Source: Marinomonas lutimaris (lineage in GTDB: Bacteria; Pseudomonadota; Gammaproteobacteria; Pseudomonadales; Marinomonadaceae). From it: a stretch of 64,000 bases of DNA. The translations under genes and the position numbers were made by a program. The notes under the pieces were generated by a model that searched no databases, was not told the origin of the DNA, and saw nothing but the letters and a program-made list of their open reading frames with translations. The DNA lies in assembly GCF_019426345.1 (NCBI RefSeq), contig NZ_JAHLLW010000002.1, positions 62,001 to 126,000 of the forward strand, written 5' to 3'. Positions 34,185-43,605 of the stretch are shown here, piece after piece; position 1 is the stretch's first letter; each line of letters opens with the position of its first letter.

Positions 34185-35192
34185 TTATTTGAACAAGATG
34201 TTTAGTTGTTTTAAATGCTGTTCTTTGTGATGGTCTTCCATCCAACTACCAGTGATGCCATTTTTGGCTAGTTGAAATAATTCTTCTTTACTAATTCTAG
34301 TGCCATTAATTAACGAGGCGTAGTTGTCGTTCATATAGCCGCCGAAATAGGCTGGATCATCTGAATTAACCGTTGCATTTAGGCCAAGTGTTAACATATT
34401 TCTAATTGGATGATCTTTCATGTCATTAACGACACAAAGTTTTAAATTAGAAAGAGGGCAAACTGTTAGTGTTAAATTGCGTTGCTTGATCGCTTCAATT
34501 AGCTTGTCATCTTCCAAAGCTCTATTGCCATGATCAATTCGATCAACACCGATTTGATCGATGGCTTGCCAAACGTATTCTGGTGGTCCTTCTTCGCCAG
34601 CATGTGCCGTGACTTTTAATCCGAGGTTTTTGCATGCTTCAAAAACACGCAAGAATTTTTTCGGCGGGTGTCCTACTTCCGAACTGTCTAACCCAACGCC
34701 ATCAATCCATTTTAGATGAGGTTTTGCCAGTTCAAGGGTTTCAAATGCACTTTCTTCACTTAGGTGCCTTAGAAAAGACATAATGAGTTTTGATGTCATG
34801 CCCCATTTTTTCTCCGCGTCTTGAAGGGCGTTGTAAATACCTTGGATTTGAACATCAAAACTGACACCGCGAGACAAATGACCTTGAGGGTCAAAGAAGA
34901 TCTCTACGTGGACAACATTTTCACTGCGCACTTTTTTCAAATACGCCATGGTAAGGTCATAGAAATCGGCTTCATGAAGAAGTACTGACATGCCTTGGTA
35001 ATAAAGGTCTAGAAAATCTTGTAGATTGGTAAATTGATACGCCGCTTTTAGGTCATCGACAGTGTTGTATTTTAAGGCGACCTGATTGCGCTGTGCTATG
35101 GCAAACATCTGTTCTGGCTCAAAGGTGCCTTCAATGTGTAGATGAAGCTCAGTTTTGGGCATTTTCTTTGATAGTTCGATCAGTGTTTCCAT
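34185..35192 (-). CDS. Adenine deaminase (adenosine deaminase superfamily)
   Basis: 335 residues. Zn ligands appear in TELHLHIEG, AHAGEEGPPEYVW and NSDDPAYFGGY. The last motif, with LDSSEVGHPPKKF, is typical of the bacterial/fungal adenine deaminase branch (yeast Aah1-like) rather than true adenosine deaminase. It converts adenine to hypoxanthine and ammonia. It is last in an operon with a nucleoside-type ABC importer, so it likely processes imported purines. AAAAGGTAAAACT precedes ATG 35192. Adenosine deaminase is the alternative, less likely by motif. Confidence 0.9.
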   Translation of the reverse strand: METLIELSKKMPKTELHLHIEGTFEPEQMFAIAQRNQVALKYNTVDDLKAAYQFTNLQDFLDLYYQGMSVLLHEADFYDLTMAYLKKVRSENVVHVEIFFDPQGHLSRGVSFDVQIQGIYNALQDAEKKWGMTSKLIMSFLRHLSEESAFETLELAKPHLKWIDGVGLDSSEVGHPPKKFLRVFEACKNLGLKVTAHAGEEGPPEYVWQAIDQIGVDRIDHGNRALEDDKLIEAIKQRNLTLTVCPLSNLKLCVVNDMKDHPIRNMLTLGLNATVNSDDPAYFGGYMNDNYASLINGTRISKEELFQLAKNGITGSWMEDHHKEQHLKQLNILFK

Positions 35193-35302
35193 AGTTTTAC
35201 CTTTTGATGCTTGCCTTGGATTCTTAAATATAACGATAAAAACGAAGATGAAAAAGAATGGGCGGCAGTGTTTGTGGAGTAGTCGTTTAAAAAAGCAGGA
35301 GA

Positions 35303-35331
35303 ATATACAGCCAGCAGAGCTGGCCGTATAT
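35303..35331 (-). repeat. Intercistronic stem-loop after the BMP gene
   Basis: ATATAC-A-GCCAG pairs with CTGGC-C-GTATAT (11 of 12 pairs) around a five-base loop, 24 bases past the BMP stop. On the minus strand no T-run follows, so it is unlikely to end transcription. Such hairpins often stabilise the message of a highly expressed binding protein. Confidence 0.55.
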
Positions 35332-35354
35332 AAAAAAGTATAGGAATACAGGTG

Positions 35355-36422
35355 TTAGTGAGGGATTTCGTCTGTGATACCTTCAACATACCAGTTAACT
35401 TGAGCAAGCTCTTGATCTGTTAACGAGTGGTTAGCAGGAACTGCTATATTGCCTTTGTTATCTTTGATTGGTCCTGTGAATGGTTTGAATTCGCCAGACT
35501 TGATTGATGCTAATGTCGTATCAATTTTAGCGCGAACATCTTTAGGAAGATTCGGATTAATCGATGCTAGCGTTAGCATGTCATCGTGGAATCCACCCCA
35601 GAAATCTTGAGATTTCCAAGTGCCATCCATAACAGCCTGAACTTCTTTGATGTAATAAGGTGTCCAGTTGTCTCGAACTGAGAAGATATGCGCGCTAGGG
35701 GCAAACTTGCTTTGATCTGAAGCCTGGCCGATAGCACGTAAACCGCGTTTTTCTGCCGCAATCAGTGGAGCAGGGCTATCTGTGTGCTGTAGCATTACGT
35801 CTACACCTTGGTCCATTAGAGCATTTGCAGCGTCCGTTTCTTTGCCTGGATCGTACCAAGTGTTGGCCCAAACAATTTTCATTTTCACATCAGGGTTAAC
35901 ACTTTTTGCGCCCATATATGCAGCGTTGATGTCACGAATAACTTCTGGGATTGGGAAAGAACCGATATAACCAATAGTATTGGTTTTTGTCATCATACCT
36001 GCTGTTACGCCAGAAATGTAACGACCTTCATAAGTACGAAGAACATAAGTGCCTAAGTTTTTATCAAGCTTGTAACCCGTCGCATGTTCAAATTTCACTT
36101 TAGGAAAGCGTTTTGCCACTTTCACTGTTGGGTTCATGAAACCAAAAGAGGTGGTGAAGATCAGGTCATTGCCTGCTTTGGCTAGTTGAGTGATAACTCG
36201 TTCAGCATCAGCGCCTTCTGGCACGTTTTCAACGTAAGTTGTTTTTACTTTGTCGCCAAAATATTCTTCTAAACCTTTACGGCCCATGTCATGCTCGTAA
36301 CTCCAACCCAAATCACCAACGGGTCCCACATAGACAAAACCGACCTTCAATGGCTCTGCTGATTGAGCAATACTTGCTCCAGCTAAAAGACCTAGACTTA
36401 CCAGTAAACTTTTAAGTTTCAT
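35355..36422 (-). CDS. BMP/PnrA-like ABC transporter substrate-binding protein (purine nucleosides)
   Basis: 355 residues with a signal peptide ending around SIAQSAEP. The mature part matches the Bmp family: KVGFVYVGPVGDLGWSYEHD, GMMTKTNTIGYIG and DVMLQHTDSPAPL. These proteins bind purine nucleosides or bases in the periplasm. No lipobox Cys is seen, as expected for a Gram-negative. It follows two permease and one ATPase genes and precedes adenine deaminase. AAAGGAGCAAGCA is a strong ribosome binding site. Confidence 0.92.
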   Translation of the reverse strand: MKLKSLLVSLGLLAGASIAQSAEPLKVGFVYVGPVGDLGWSYEHDMGRKGLEEYFGDKVKTTYVENVPEGADAERVITQLAKAGNDLIFTTSFGFMNPTVKVAKRFPKVKFEHATGYKLDKNLGTYVLRTYEGRYISGVTAGMMTKTNTIGYIGSFPIPEVIRDINAAYMGAKSVNPDVKMKIVWANTWYDPGKETDAANALMDQGVDVMLQHTDSPAPLIAAEKRGLRAIGQASDQSKFAPSAHIFSVRDNWTPYYIKEVQAVMDGTWKSQDFWGGFHDDMLTLASINPNLPKDVRAKIDTTLASIKSGEFKPFTGPIKDNKGNIAVPANHSLTDQELAQVNWYVEGITDEIPH

Positions 36423-36479
36423 TGCTTGCTCCTTTGTGCCCGAGGGCGTTTTATTTAATGTTTAAATTTTTATTTAAAA

Positions 36480-37412
36480 TCAGGCCATTTGTCTTGGATC
36501 AAAAGGTTTTCCTAGTGCTCTAGGAGCCAATAATTTCTCTTTAAACTTGTCTGCGCTGATAATAACCATAACAACCACCGTTGCTACATACGGCAACATG
36601 GCGAGTAAGTTTGGTGAAATAGACCAACCCAAACCTTGAAGAACTAAATGCATAATACTGGCCAAACCAAATAGGTAAGCGCCTAGCATGATTCGTCCAA
36701 CACGCCATGAAGCGAAAACAACCAAAGCGAGTGCTATCCAGCCGCGTCCTGCTGTCATATTTTCTACCCACATTGGCGTATAAACTAAGGACATGTAAGC
36801 ACCAGAAATACCAGCCATTACACCACCGAACATAACGGCTAAATAGCGAACTCTTAGTACTTTTATACCAATAGCATTGGCTGCATGTGGGTTTTCGCCA
36901 ACCGCTTTAAGAGTTAGGCCTATACGAGTTTTATTCACCACAAACATGAGCACAAAAGTCATCACAAAAGAGGAATAAACCAATATGTCATGGCTAAACA
37001 AAATCTTGCCGATAAAAGGAATGTCGGATAGTAATGGGACAGCAATGGGTTGGAAGCCTTGTATGGTTTGGCCAACCACACCTGAGCCGATAAAAGCGCT
37101 CAAACCTGTACCAAAGATGGTTAAGGCCAGCCCTGTTGCGACTTGGTTTGCGCCAAGATGAAGTACAAGAACTGCAAAAATAAGGCTCATTACGCAGCCC
37201 ATTAGCATAGCAGCAAGTACGCCTAAACCCGCGCTCCCTGTGCCGTAAGCGGCTAGAAACCCAACTACTGCACCCATGAGCATCATGCCTTCTTGGCCGA
37301 GATTTAATACACCGGACTTTTCGCAAATTACTTCGCCTAAGGCTATGAAAAGTAGTGGTGTGCCAGTTTTCACGGCGGCAAACAATATTTGTACAATTAG
37401 ATCTGAGTCCAA
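36480..37412 (-). CDS. ABC transporter permease, NupQ/YufQ-like
   Basis: 310 residues with about 8-10 helices. GEVICEKSGVLNLGQEGMMLMGA at the start and LTLKAVGENPHAANAIGI in the cytoplasmic coupling loop are signatures of the branched-chain/nucleoside permease family. It is the second permease of the importer, 9 bases downstream of the first. Confidence 0.92.
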   Translation of the reverse strand: MDSDLIVQILFAAVKTGTPLLFIALGEVICEKSGVLNLGQEGMMLMGAVVGFLAAYGTGSAGLGVLAAMLMGCVMSLIFAVLVLHLGANQVATGLALTIFGTGLSAFIGSGVVGQTIQGFQPIAVPLLSDIPFIGKILFSHDILVYSSFVMTFVLMFVVNKTRIGLTLKAVGENPHAANAIGIKVLRVRYLAVMFGGVMAGISGAYMSLVYTPMWVENMTAGRGWIALALVVFASWRVGRIMLGAYLFGLASIMHLVLQGLGWSISPNLLAMLPYVATVVVMVIISADKFKEKLLAPRALGKPFDPRQMA

Positions 37413-37421
37413 AATAGGCTC

Positions 37422-38489
37422 CTAGTTTGTCGCTTGATTCGAAAAGGCGAGACGATTATTGATAAAAAAGTCACAAGCCAAAAGAAAGAACAATAAAACG
37501 CCTTGAAACATGCTGACCACAGCAACGGGAATACCCATTTCAATCTGGGCTAAATCTCCACCCATATAAAGTACGGCCATGAAAACCGCCGCTAGGATGG
37601 CGCCAAGAGGATGTAACCTTCCCAGGTAAGCGACAATAATCGCTGAATAGCCGTAGCCTGGAGATACGTTTGGCACTAATTGTCCTATCGGCCCTGTTGT
37701 TTCACTGACCCCCGCTAGTCCTGCTAAGGCACCTGCAAATAACATGACAAACCAACTTAACTTTTTACTACTAAATCCTGCGTATCTTGCTGCCGGCTCA
37801 TCGGAACCAAAAACTCTAATTTGAAAACCAAGATGGGATTTACTCAAAATAAACCAAGCTATAAAAGCAGACACAATGGCGAAAACAATTCCGAGATGAA
37901 TTCGGCTGCTTTCAAATAGAGTTGGCAAGAGTGTTGAGTCAGCGAACATCGCAGATTCGGGGAAGCCAAAACCTTGAGGGTCTCGTAATGGTCCGTGTAC
38001 GGCCCAAATAAGAAGATACAAGGCAATGTAGTTAAACATGATGGTGGTTAAAATTAAGTTAGAGTTAAAGCGTAACTTCAAAAAAGTCGGAATAGCCGCC
38101 CAAAGCATGCCTGATATAATGCCGGCCAATAAGGTAATGGGAAGGGAAAAGGCAGACTCTGAGTCGATAAAATAAAGTGCCATCGCAGAACCGCCTAATG
38201 CGCCTGCCAGTAATTGTCCTTCCGCGCCGATATTCCACATGTTGGCTCGATAACATAAAGATAAACCGACGGCACAAAGTAACAGAGGCCCCATTTTGAC
38301 GAACATTTCACCGATGTTATAGCTGTCTGCCAAAGGTGCAATTAGTAGCACATGTAAGGCTTGAGTCGGAGATTTGCCAATAGCCGAAAAGAGAATGCAG
38401 CCGAAAATTAGGGTTAATGTAATAGCAAGTAATGGCGAGACTACTTTCATGATGGAACTTGGCTCAGTACGAGCTTGAATGCGGATCAT
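37422..38489 (-). CDS. ABC transporter permease, NupP/YufP-like
   Basis: 355 residues with about 9-10 helices. YRANMWNIGAEGQLLAGALG and FQIRVFGSDEPAARYAGF are the family's typical motifs, the second being the ATPase contact loop. Its start overlaps the ATPase gene's stop by four bases, so the two are translationally coupled. With NupQ it should form the membrane pore. Confidence 0.92.
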   Translation of the reverse strand: MIRIQARTEPSSIMKVVSPLLAITLTLIFGCILFSAIGKSPTQALHVLLIAPLADSYNIGEMFVKMGPLLLCAVGLSLCYRANMWNIGAEGQLLAGALGGSAMALYFIDSESAFSLPITLLAGIISGMLWAAIPTFLKLRFNSNLILTTIMFNYIALYLLIWAVHGPLRDPQGFGFPESAMFADSTLLPTLFESSRIHLGIVFAIVSAFIAWFILSKSHLGFQIRVFGSDEPAARYAGFSSKKLSWFVMLFAGALAGLAGVSETTGPIGQLVPNVSPGYGYSAIIVAYLGRLHPLGAILAAVFMAVLYMGGDLAQIEMGIPVAVVSMFQGVLLFFLLACDFFINNRLAFSNQATN

Positions 38490-40039
38490 GCCTTGGCCTC
38501 TTGGGTGCGATTCGATGTGTTATTAATGAAGGTTCCTGCCATCCATTGTCCTATTTGGTCTATATTGGTCGCTTCGGTTCTTACCACGGGCGATAAGTAG
38601 CCATCACAAACTGCAGCCATGCGATCTGCTAGTAAAAATAATTCGTCTATGTCTTCTGACACAAGAAGAATGGCCGCACCTTGATCACGAAGTTCTAATA
38701 AAGCTTGATGAATGGCAAGTGCCGCACCAACATCCACGCCCCAGGTAGGATGAGCACAGATAAGTACTTTTGGGTTTTGGCCTATTTCTCGCCCCATAAT
38801 GAACTTTTGCAAGTTACCACCGCTCAAACTTTTGGCTTCTGAAAATTCGCCGTGGCATTTCACTTTATATTTAGCGATTAGGGCAGAGGTATACTCTTTG
38901 ACATTTTGCCATTCCACTAGACCGTTTTTTAAGAAGCCATCGCTGTGAGTCAATAAGGTATTTTCCGTTAAGCTCATATCTGGAACAGCACCTCGTCCTA
39001 ATCGTTCCTCAGGAACGTATGCCATACCAAGTTTACGACGCTCACCGGCATGTAAATGGCCTATGTCTAGATTGTCGAGTGAGAGGCTGTGTTTTACATT
39101 ACGTTCGTCTTCGCCACTGATTATTGCCATCAGCTCATCTTGGCCATTGCCTGCAACCCCTGCAATGCCGAGAATCTCACCAGACTTTAATTCGAAATTG
39201 ATATTCTTCAGAGATGTACCAAAAGGCTGTTTGGCTGGAAGAGATAAGTTTTCAACATGAAAGACTCGTTCATTGCCTTCTCTCTTAGCGTATCCAGCAT
39301 CTTGTTCTGCAAGGTCACCGACCATCATTTTGGCAATAGAAGCTGGTGTTTCTTCATTTGGTACGCAGGTGTCGACTACTTTTCCGCCACGTAAGATAGT
39401 TGCTTTATGGCAAATTTCTGTCACTTCATGGAGTTTGTGGCTGATAAATAAAATACTGCAGCCTTCTTTAGATAATGTTCGTAAAACGCCAAATAGCCCA
39501 GCTACTTCTTGCGGCGTAAGAACTGAAGTGGGTTCGTCTAATATCAGCAGTTTTACCGATTGAACGAGACAGCGCATGATTTCAACACGTTGTCTTTCTC
39601 CAATAGAAAGTGAATGTACGTAGCGGCTTGGATTAACGTTTAAACCATACTCTTCAGAAAGTTGAGTAATTTTTTTTGCTAAATCGCCAATTTTATTTAA
39701 TTGCGTTTTACTTAAGCACAATTCGATATTCTGACTAACGGTAAGTGTTTCGAATAAAGAAAAGTGCTGAAATACCATGCCAATGCCTAAATCACGCGCA
39801 ATTGATGGCGATTTAATATCAACTTCTTTGCCATCCCAGATTATATCGCCCTTATCTGGAGCGACGACACCATAAATGGTTTTAACTAAAGTGCTTTTTC
39901 CTGCACCGTTTTCCCCTAATAGTGCATGAATTTCACCTGGCATCAGCGTTATGCTGATGTTGTCGTTGGCAAGGCAGCCAGGGTATTGTTTGGTAAGGTT
40001 CACAAGCTCAAGGCGTGATACCAAATTATGTTTTTTCAA
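38486..40039 (-). CDS. ABC transporter ATP-binding protein, NupO/YufO-like
   Basis: 517 residues carrying two nucleotide-binding domains. The first has Walker A LLGENGAGKSTLVK, signature LSIGERQRVEIMR and Walker B LLILDEPTS. The second has a degenerate P-loop (GVAGNGQDELM) and LSGGNLQKFIMGREI, as usual for sugar- and nucleoside-type importers. It heads the purine operon. The start codon is TTG (40039) after AAGGTGCTGGAACA. A possible NtrC-like site lies ~125 bases upstream. Confidence 0.92.
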   Translation of the reverse strand: MKKHNLVSRLELVNLTKQYPGCLANDNISITLMPGEIHALLGENGAGKSTLVKTIYGVVAPDKGDIIWDGKEVDIKSPSIARDLGIGMVFQHFSLFETLTVSQNIELCLSKTQLNKIGDLAKKITQLSEEYGLNVNPSRYVHSLSIGERQRVEIMRCLVQSVKLLILDEPTSVLTPQEVAGLFGVLRTLSKEGCSILFISHKLHEVTEICHKATILRGGKVVDTCVPNEETPASIAKMMVGDLAEQDAGYAKREGNERVFHVENLSLPAKQPFGTSLKNINFELKSGEILGIAGVAGNGQDELMAIISGEDERNVKHSLSLDNLDIGHLHAGERRKLGMAYVPEERLGRGAVPDMSLTENTLLTHSDGFLKNGLVEWQNVKEYTSALIAKYKVKCHGEFSEAKSLSGGNLQKFIMGREIGQNPKVLICAHPTWGVDVGAALAIHQALLELRDQGAAILLVSEDIDELFLLADRMAAVCDGYLSPVVRTEATNIDQIGQWMAGTFINNTSNRTQEAKA

Positions 40040-40530
40040 TGTTCCAGCACCTTTTTATAGAGATTGGGTAAGTGAGGCCGCTCATGTTTCGATCTTTTTT
40101 ATTCTGTCTTTTGTTCTAGTTCAAAAAAAACAAATCGCCGTGCGCTTTTTTGGATTCTTCTGTGCACCAATTTTGTGCAATGTTGCTGATGATTTACGAT
40201 ATTTGACCGATTAGTTAATGTTTTTGGTTGTCTTAGTGATGTATGAGTTTATTTAATCAATATTCATGCCAATGAAGTGCTTGATTGTGCCTGCTTAGAA
40301 TACGGAAATTTAAAGTGCTTGTCTTTATTCAAGGGTATTTTATGGTAGGGAATTGAAGTATTTAACCTTTGGGTTTAAAGATGTTTCTCATTGTTTGAAT
40401 TTGTATGAAAAGTGATTGATATTCTGTAGAATGTTGCGTTTAGCCTCAGCATTCTAGAAACCATATTTTATGGGAAATATAGCGATTCAAGCTTGATTGC
40501 TTTTAATGTAGACAATAAGTGTAGGGTACT
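40040..40530. other. 490-base divergent intergenic region
   Basis: Lies between the purine-importer operon and a diguanylate cyclase gene. It holds the NtrC-like dyad at 40163-40179. Nearer the cyclase, TAGAATG (40427-40433) and a downstream CATTCTA form an inverted pair, overlapping ATTCTGTAGAAT. I found no ORF, no purine riboswitch core and no sigma-54 promoter facing the importer. Confidence 0.5.
40163..40179. promoter_or_regulatory. Possible NtrC-type binding site upstream of the purine importer
   Basis: TGCACCAATTTTGTGCA is a perfect 5-base dyad TGCAC-N7-GTGCA, the same form as the NtrC sites before E. coli glnA. It would link purine uptake to nitrogen limitation. No GG-N10-GC promoter was found between it and the gene. 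Confidence 0.45.
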
Positions 40531-41628
40531 GTGTTCTCATCGATAAAAAAAATCATATATAAACTATTAAATATCGGCTTTGAGGACGAGTTTGGGAATG
40601 ACCTCAATCAGAAGCATGTGGTGAATTTTTCCTACATTATGTTCTGCATAAGCTGTGTGTTCATGCTTGTTGTGTTTTCGCTGCGTCAGATGTCTTCGGT
40701 TGCTATTTTTTCTTTGATTGGCTTGTTGATCGGTTTGGTTGGTTTGCGTTACAACTACATTGGGTATTTCTCTCGTGCTCAATTATTAATGCCTATTCTT
40801 AAAATTTCTCAAATATCCATTCTTAGCTTATTTTATTTTGGTACTAATAGCGGATTTCATTGGTTTTTTGTCAATGTTATTGCTTATTCCTTTGTCGTTT
40901 TTAGGGCCGATCAACGTTTTGCCAAGTGTTGGATAGTTGTTGTGTCTATTGTGATGTTCTTGGTGTGTGAGCTTTTAAGTACACGAGGAATTTATCTTAC
41001 TTCGTTCGATCAAAGTGTCGTGATTATTTTGGTGTTCCTTGGGCTTTCGTTCAATTTTGCCATGGTTATTAATTTGGTGATGAATCGATTGAAGTCGGTG
41101 AATAGTCACCTGCGGACCTTAGCTGAAATAGATGAGTTGACTGGGCTTTCAAACCGAAGAAAAGTTTTGGCTGATGCGGTTAATATTTTTGCCGATTCTG
41201 TTATCAATAGAGAGTCGTGTGTTTTTGCGATTGTCGATTTAGATCACTTTAAAAAAATCAATGATACCTTTGGGCATGAGGCGGGAGATTTGGTTCTGGC
41301 AAAAGTGTCTGCCATGATGGCGTCGGTTATACGTCCCCAAGATGAAATAGGTCGTTATGGTGGTGAAGAGTTTATTGTCATTATGCCTAGTACTTTTTTG
41401 AAGGATGCTGAAGTGGTTATGGAGCAAATGAGGTTGGCGGTCGAAAACATGCTGATCGAGACTGAGCATGGTATTGTTATCCCTGTAACCGTCAGTATTG
41501 GTGTTGCTTCTATTGCTCCAAGTGTTTCACGCTATGAAGAAATTCTAGCGCAAGCTGATAAAGGTTTGTATGCGGCTAAACGCAGTGGTCGGAATCGCAT
41601 TTCTGTGCAATCAGACTATCAAAGTTAG
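40531..41628 (+). CDS. Membrane-bound diguanylate cyclase (GGDEF)
   Basis: 365 residues. Six or so transmembrane helices fill residues ~28-188. A GGDEF domain follows: EIDELTGLSNRR, AIVDLDHFKKINDTFGHEAGD and YGGEEFIVIMP with intact GGEEF active site, so it should make c-di-GMP. I see no RxxD inhibitory site clearly placed before the GGEEF. The start is GTG 40531 after TAGGGTACT. It is transcribed alone, divergent from the purine operon. Confidence 0.9.
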   Translation: MFSSIKKIIYKLLNIGFEDEFGNDLNQKHVVNFSYIMFCISCVFMLVVFSLRQMSSVAIFSLIGLLIGLVGLRYNYIGYFSRAQLLMPILKISQISILSLFYFGTNSGFHWFFVNVIAYSFVVFRADQRFAKCWIVVVSIVMFLVCELLSTRGIYLTSFDQSVVIILVFLGLSFNFAMVINLVMNRLKSVNSHLRTLAEIDELTGLSNRRKVLADAVNIFADSVINRESCVFAIVDLDHFKKINDTFGHEAGDLVLAKVSAMMASVIRPQDEIGRYGGEEFIVIMPSTFLKDAEVVMEQMRLAVENMLIETEHGIVIPVTVSIGVASIAPSVSRYEEILAQADKGLYAAKRSGRNRISVQSDYQS

Positions 41629-41660
41629 AATATATTTACTTATCTGTATTGACATATGAG

Positions 41661-41683
41661 TTGTCCACTTTCTCTGTGGATAA
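41661..41683. other. DnaA-box-like inverted pair
   Basis: TGTGGATAA at 41675-41683 is a perfect DnaA box (reverse of TTATCCACA), facing a weaker TTGTCCACT at 41661-41669. Isolated boxes occur by chance or titrate DnaA; there is no other origin feature here. Confidence 0.4.
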
Positions 41684-41731
41684 ACTTGTTGGCTAATCAA
41701 TTTTTCCTTTATTTTTCGTGATGAGGCTCAT

Positions 41732-42403
41732 TTGCTCCAGATACTATTTTGCTCTGTTGATTATTGGATTATTGAAAAGCCTGCTGGTATGAGTTTTCAT
41801 GCGGAGTCAGAAGAGTTGGGAGTGATGCAGGCTCTGGCTATTACTTATCCGCACCAGGATTTTTACCCTGTTCATCGTTTAGATAAAATGACATCAGGTC
41901 TGTTGATAGTTGCTTGTCACGCAGCGGCAGCTGCCGTGTTTGGGAGGATGTTTGAAAATCATGAGATGGAAAAGCGCTATTTAGCCTTGTCTACAAAAAA
42001 GCCTAAAAAGAAACAAGGGACCATCGCTGGTGGTATGGTGCCAAGCCGAAGAGGCCAGTGGAAGCTGACTCAAGACAATCAAAACCTAGCTGTCACGCAG
42101 TTTTTTTCTGCCTCATTTCAAGGGCTTAGGGTATTTATGGTTAGGCCTTTAACGGGTAAAACGCACCAAATACGTGTTGCATTAAAGAGTTTAGGGTCGC
42201 CTATTTTAGGGGATCTTAGGTACAGTGGAGAAGAGGCAGACAGAGGGTATTTACATGCTTACTCTTTGCGGTTTCAGTGGCAGGGTGAAGTGAAGAGTTA
42301 CGTCAGTCTTCCTAAGTCAGGGGAGCGTTTTTCATCTGAGTTATCTGATTTTGTTGCGACTCAATTTGATGAGTCTTTATTAAAATGGCCCTCTAAAAAG
42401 TAA
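41732..42403 (+). CDS. RluA-family pseudouridine synthase
   Basis: 223 residues. The catalytic motif HRLDKMTSGLLIVA (active-site Asp) and the closing motif LTGKTHQIRVALKSLGSPILGD are typical RluA family. There is no S4 domain, and it is shorter than RluA/C/D. It matches the stand-alone TIGR01621-type group, whose RNA target is not known to me. The apparent start is TTG 41732 with GAGG upstream. It is followed 46 bases later by rlmM, another RNA modifier. Confidence 0.85.
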   Translation: MLQILFCSVDYWIIEKPAGMSFHAESEELGVMQALAITYPHQDFYPVHRLDKMTSGLLIVACHAAAAAVFGRMFENHEMEKRYLALSTKKPKKKQGTIAGGMVPSRRGQWKLTQDNQNLAVTQFFSASFQGLRVFMVRPLTGKTHQIRVALKSLGSPILGDLRYSGEEADRGYLHAYSLRFQWQGEVKSYVSLPKSGERFSSELSDFVATQFDESLLKWPSKK

Positions 42404-42449
42404 TTAATATAACTCAGTAGATGCTATGTCTGACTGAGAAGGAATTTGA

Positions 42450-43502
42450 ATGAAAAATGTTTTGGTTTACTGCCGTCAAGGCTTCGAAAAAGATTGTGCG
42501 GCAGAGCTATCCGAGGTGGCTAGTAGTAAAGGGTTTTATGGCTACGCTAAGGTGGTTCCTGATGCAGGTTACGTTGTGTATAACTTTGATCAGCCGGACG
42601 CTGGTGAAACATTGATCCAGCAGTTGGATTTTAATCGTCTCATTTTTGCCCGCCAGATTATTGCTGTTAACGATGTAATTGAATTAGAGCAAGGTGGTCG
42701 AGTTGAGTCATTGCTTGAGGCGGCTCGTGAGTTGCCGTTAGCGGAAGAAATTTGGATTGAAACGGCTGATACCAATGAGGCCAAAGCTCTGTCTGGCTTG
42801 ATTAAAAAGCTGGAAAAGCCTTTGCGAGAGGGTTGGAAAAAATCTGGTGTATTGCGAAATAAGGCGGTAGGTGTTCGTCACCATGTATTTATGTTGGATG
42901 GTGAAGCTGCTTATTTAGGTGTGTCTTATGCTGCATGTCGTAGTGAGTTTCCAATGGGAATTCGTCGCTTACGTTTTCCAGCAGCTGGCCCGAGCCGTTC
43001 AACACTTAAGTTGGAAGAGGCTTTTTTGCAGTTTGTTCCTGAGCGATCGCGTGACGCTGATTTGACTGAAGGGATGACGGCAGTTGATCTTGGTGCAGCG
43101 CCAGGTGGCTGGACGTATCAATTTGTTAAAAAAGGCATTCATGTTATCGCTATCGATAATGGGCCAATGCAAAAAGAATTGATGTCTACTGGTTTGGTTG
43201 AGCACGAAAAGGCTGATGGTTTTAAATACGAGCCACCTTACACCGTGGACTGGTTGGTTTGCGATATGGTTGAGCGCCCAATAAAAGTCGCAGAGTTAAT
43301 GGCTAAATGGCTGGCGAGTAGCTGGACAAGAAGAGCTATTTTTAACCTAAAGCTGCCAATGAAAAAGCGTTATCAAGAAGTGACTTTATGCTTGCAGACC
43401 ATAGAGGATTTGTTGAGAAAGGCAGGAGTAAGTTATCAGTATCAAGTGAAGCATCTTTATCATGACCGAGAAGAAGTGACTGTTTGTATTATGGTTAAAT
43501 AA
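42450..43502 (+). CDS. rlmM: 23S rRNA (cytidine(2498)-2'-O)-methyltransferase RlmM
   Basis: 350 residues (E. coli RlmM 366). An N-terminal THUMP-like region starts with VLVYCRQGFEKDCAAELSEV. The C-terminal methyltransferase has DLGAAPGGWTYQFVKKG (SAM loop), DWLVCDMVERP and FNLKLPMKKRY, including the K-D-K residues of 2'-O-methyltransferases. It methylates C2498 of 23S rRNA before ribosome assembly. GAGAAGGAATTTGA gives a good ribosome binding site. It ends at a strong terminator. Confidence 0.94.
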   Translation: MKNVLVYCRQGFEKDCAAELSEVASSKGFYGYAKVVPDAGYVVYNFDQPDAGETLIQQLDFNRLIFARQIIAVNDVIELEQGGRVESLLEAARELPLAEEIWIETADTNEAKALSGLIKKLEKPLREGWKKSGVLRNKAVGVRHHVFMLDGEAAYLGVSYAACRSEFPMGIRRLRFPAAGPSRSTLKLEEAFLQFVPERSRDADLTEGMTAVDLGAAPGGWTYQFVKKGIHVIAIDNGPMQKELMSTGLVEHEKADGFKYEPPYTVDWLVCDMVERPIKVAELMAKWLASSWTRRAIFNLKLPMKKRYQEVTLCLQTIEDLLRKAGVSYQYQVKHLYHDREEVTVCIMVK

Positions 43503-43539
43503 TGAAATCGCCTTAAGTATCATTTGATCTTGATCTATT

Positions 43540-43575
43540 AAAAAGCCCCATAAACTGTGTTTATGGGGCTTTTTA
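43540..43575. terminator. Bidirectional terminator after rlmM
   Basis: A perfect 16-bp stem AAAAAGCCCCATAAAC/GTTTATGGGGCTTTTT with loop TGT. It serves rlmM and the convergent L,D-transpeptidase gene. Confidence 0.95.
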
Positions 43576-43605
43576 TGTTTTGCATTTAAGTGCTAATAGA
43601 AGTGA

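Noticed and set aside
40040..40162. Sigma-54 promoter for the purine importer
   Set aside because: No GG-N10-GC on the minus strand in the interval.
40040..40530. Purine riboswitch before the purine importer
   Set aside because: No conserved purine-aptamer core or paired loops seen; the region is T/A-rich without the expected elements.
41661..41683. Replication origin
   Set aside because: Only one perfect DnaA box and one weak one, with no AT-rich unwinding region and no dnaA, gidA or parAB nearby.
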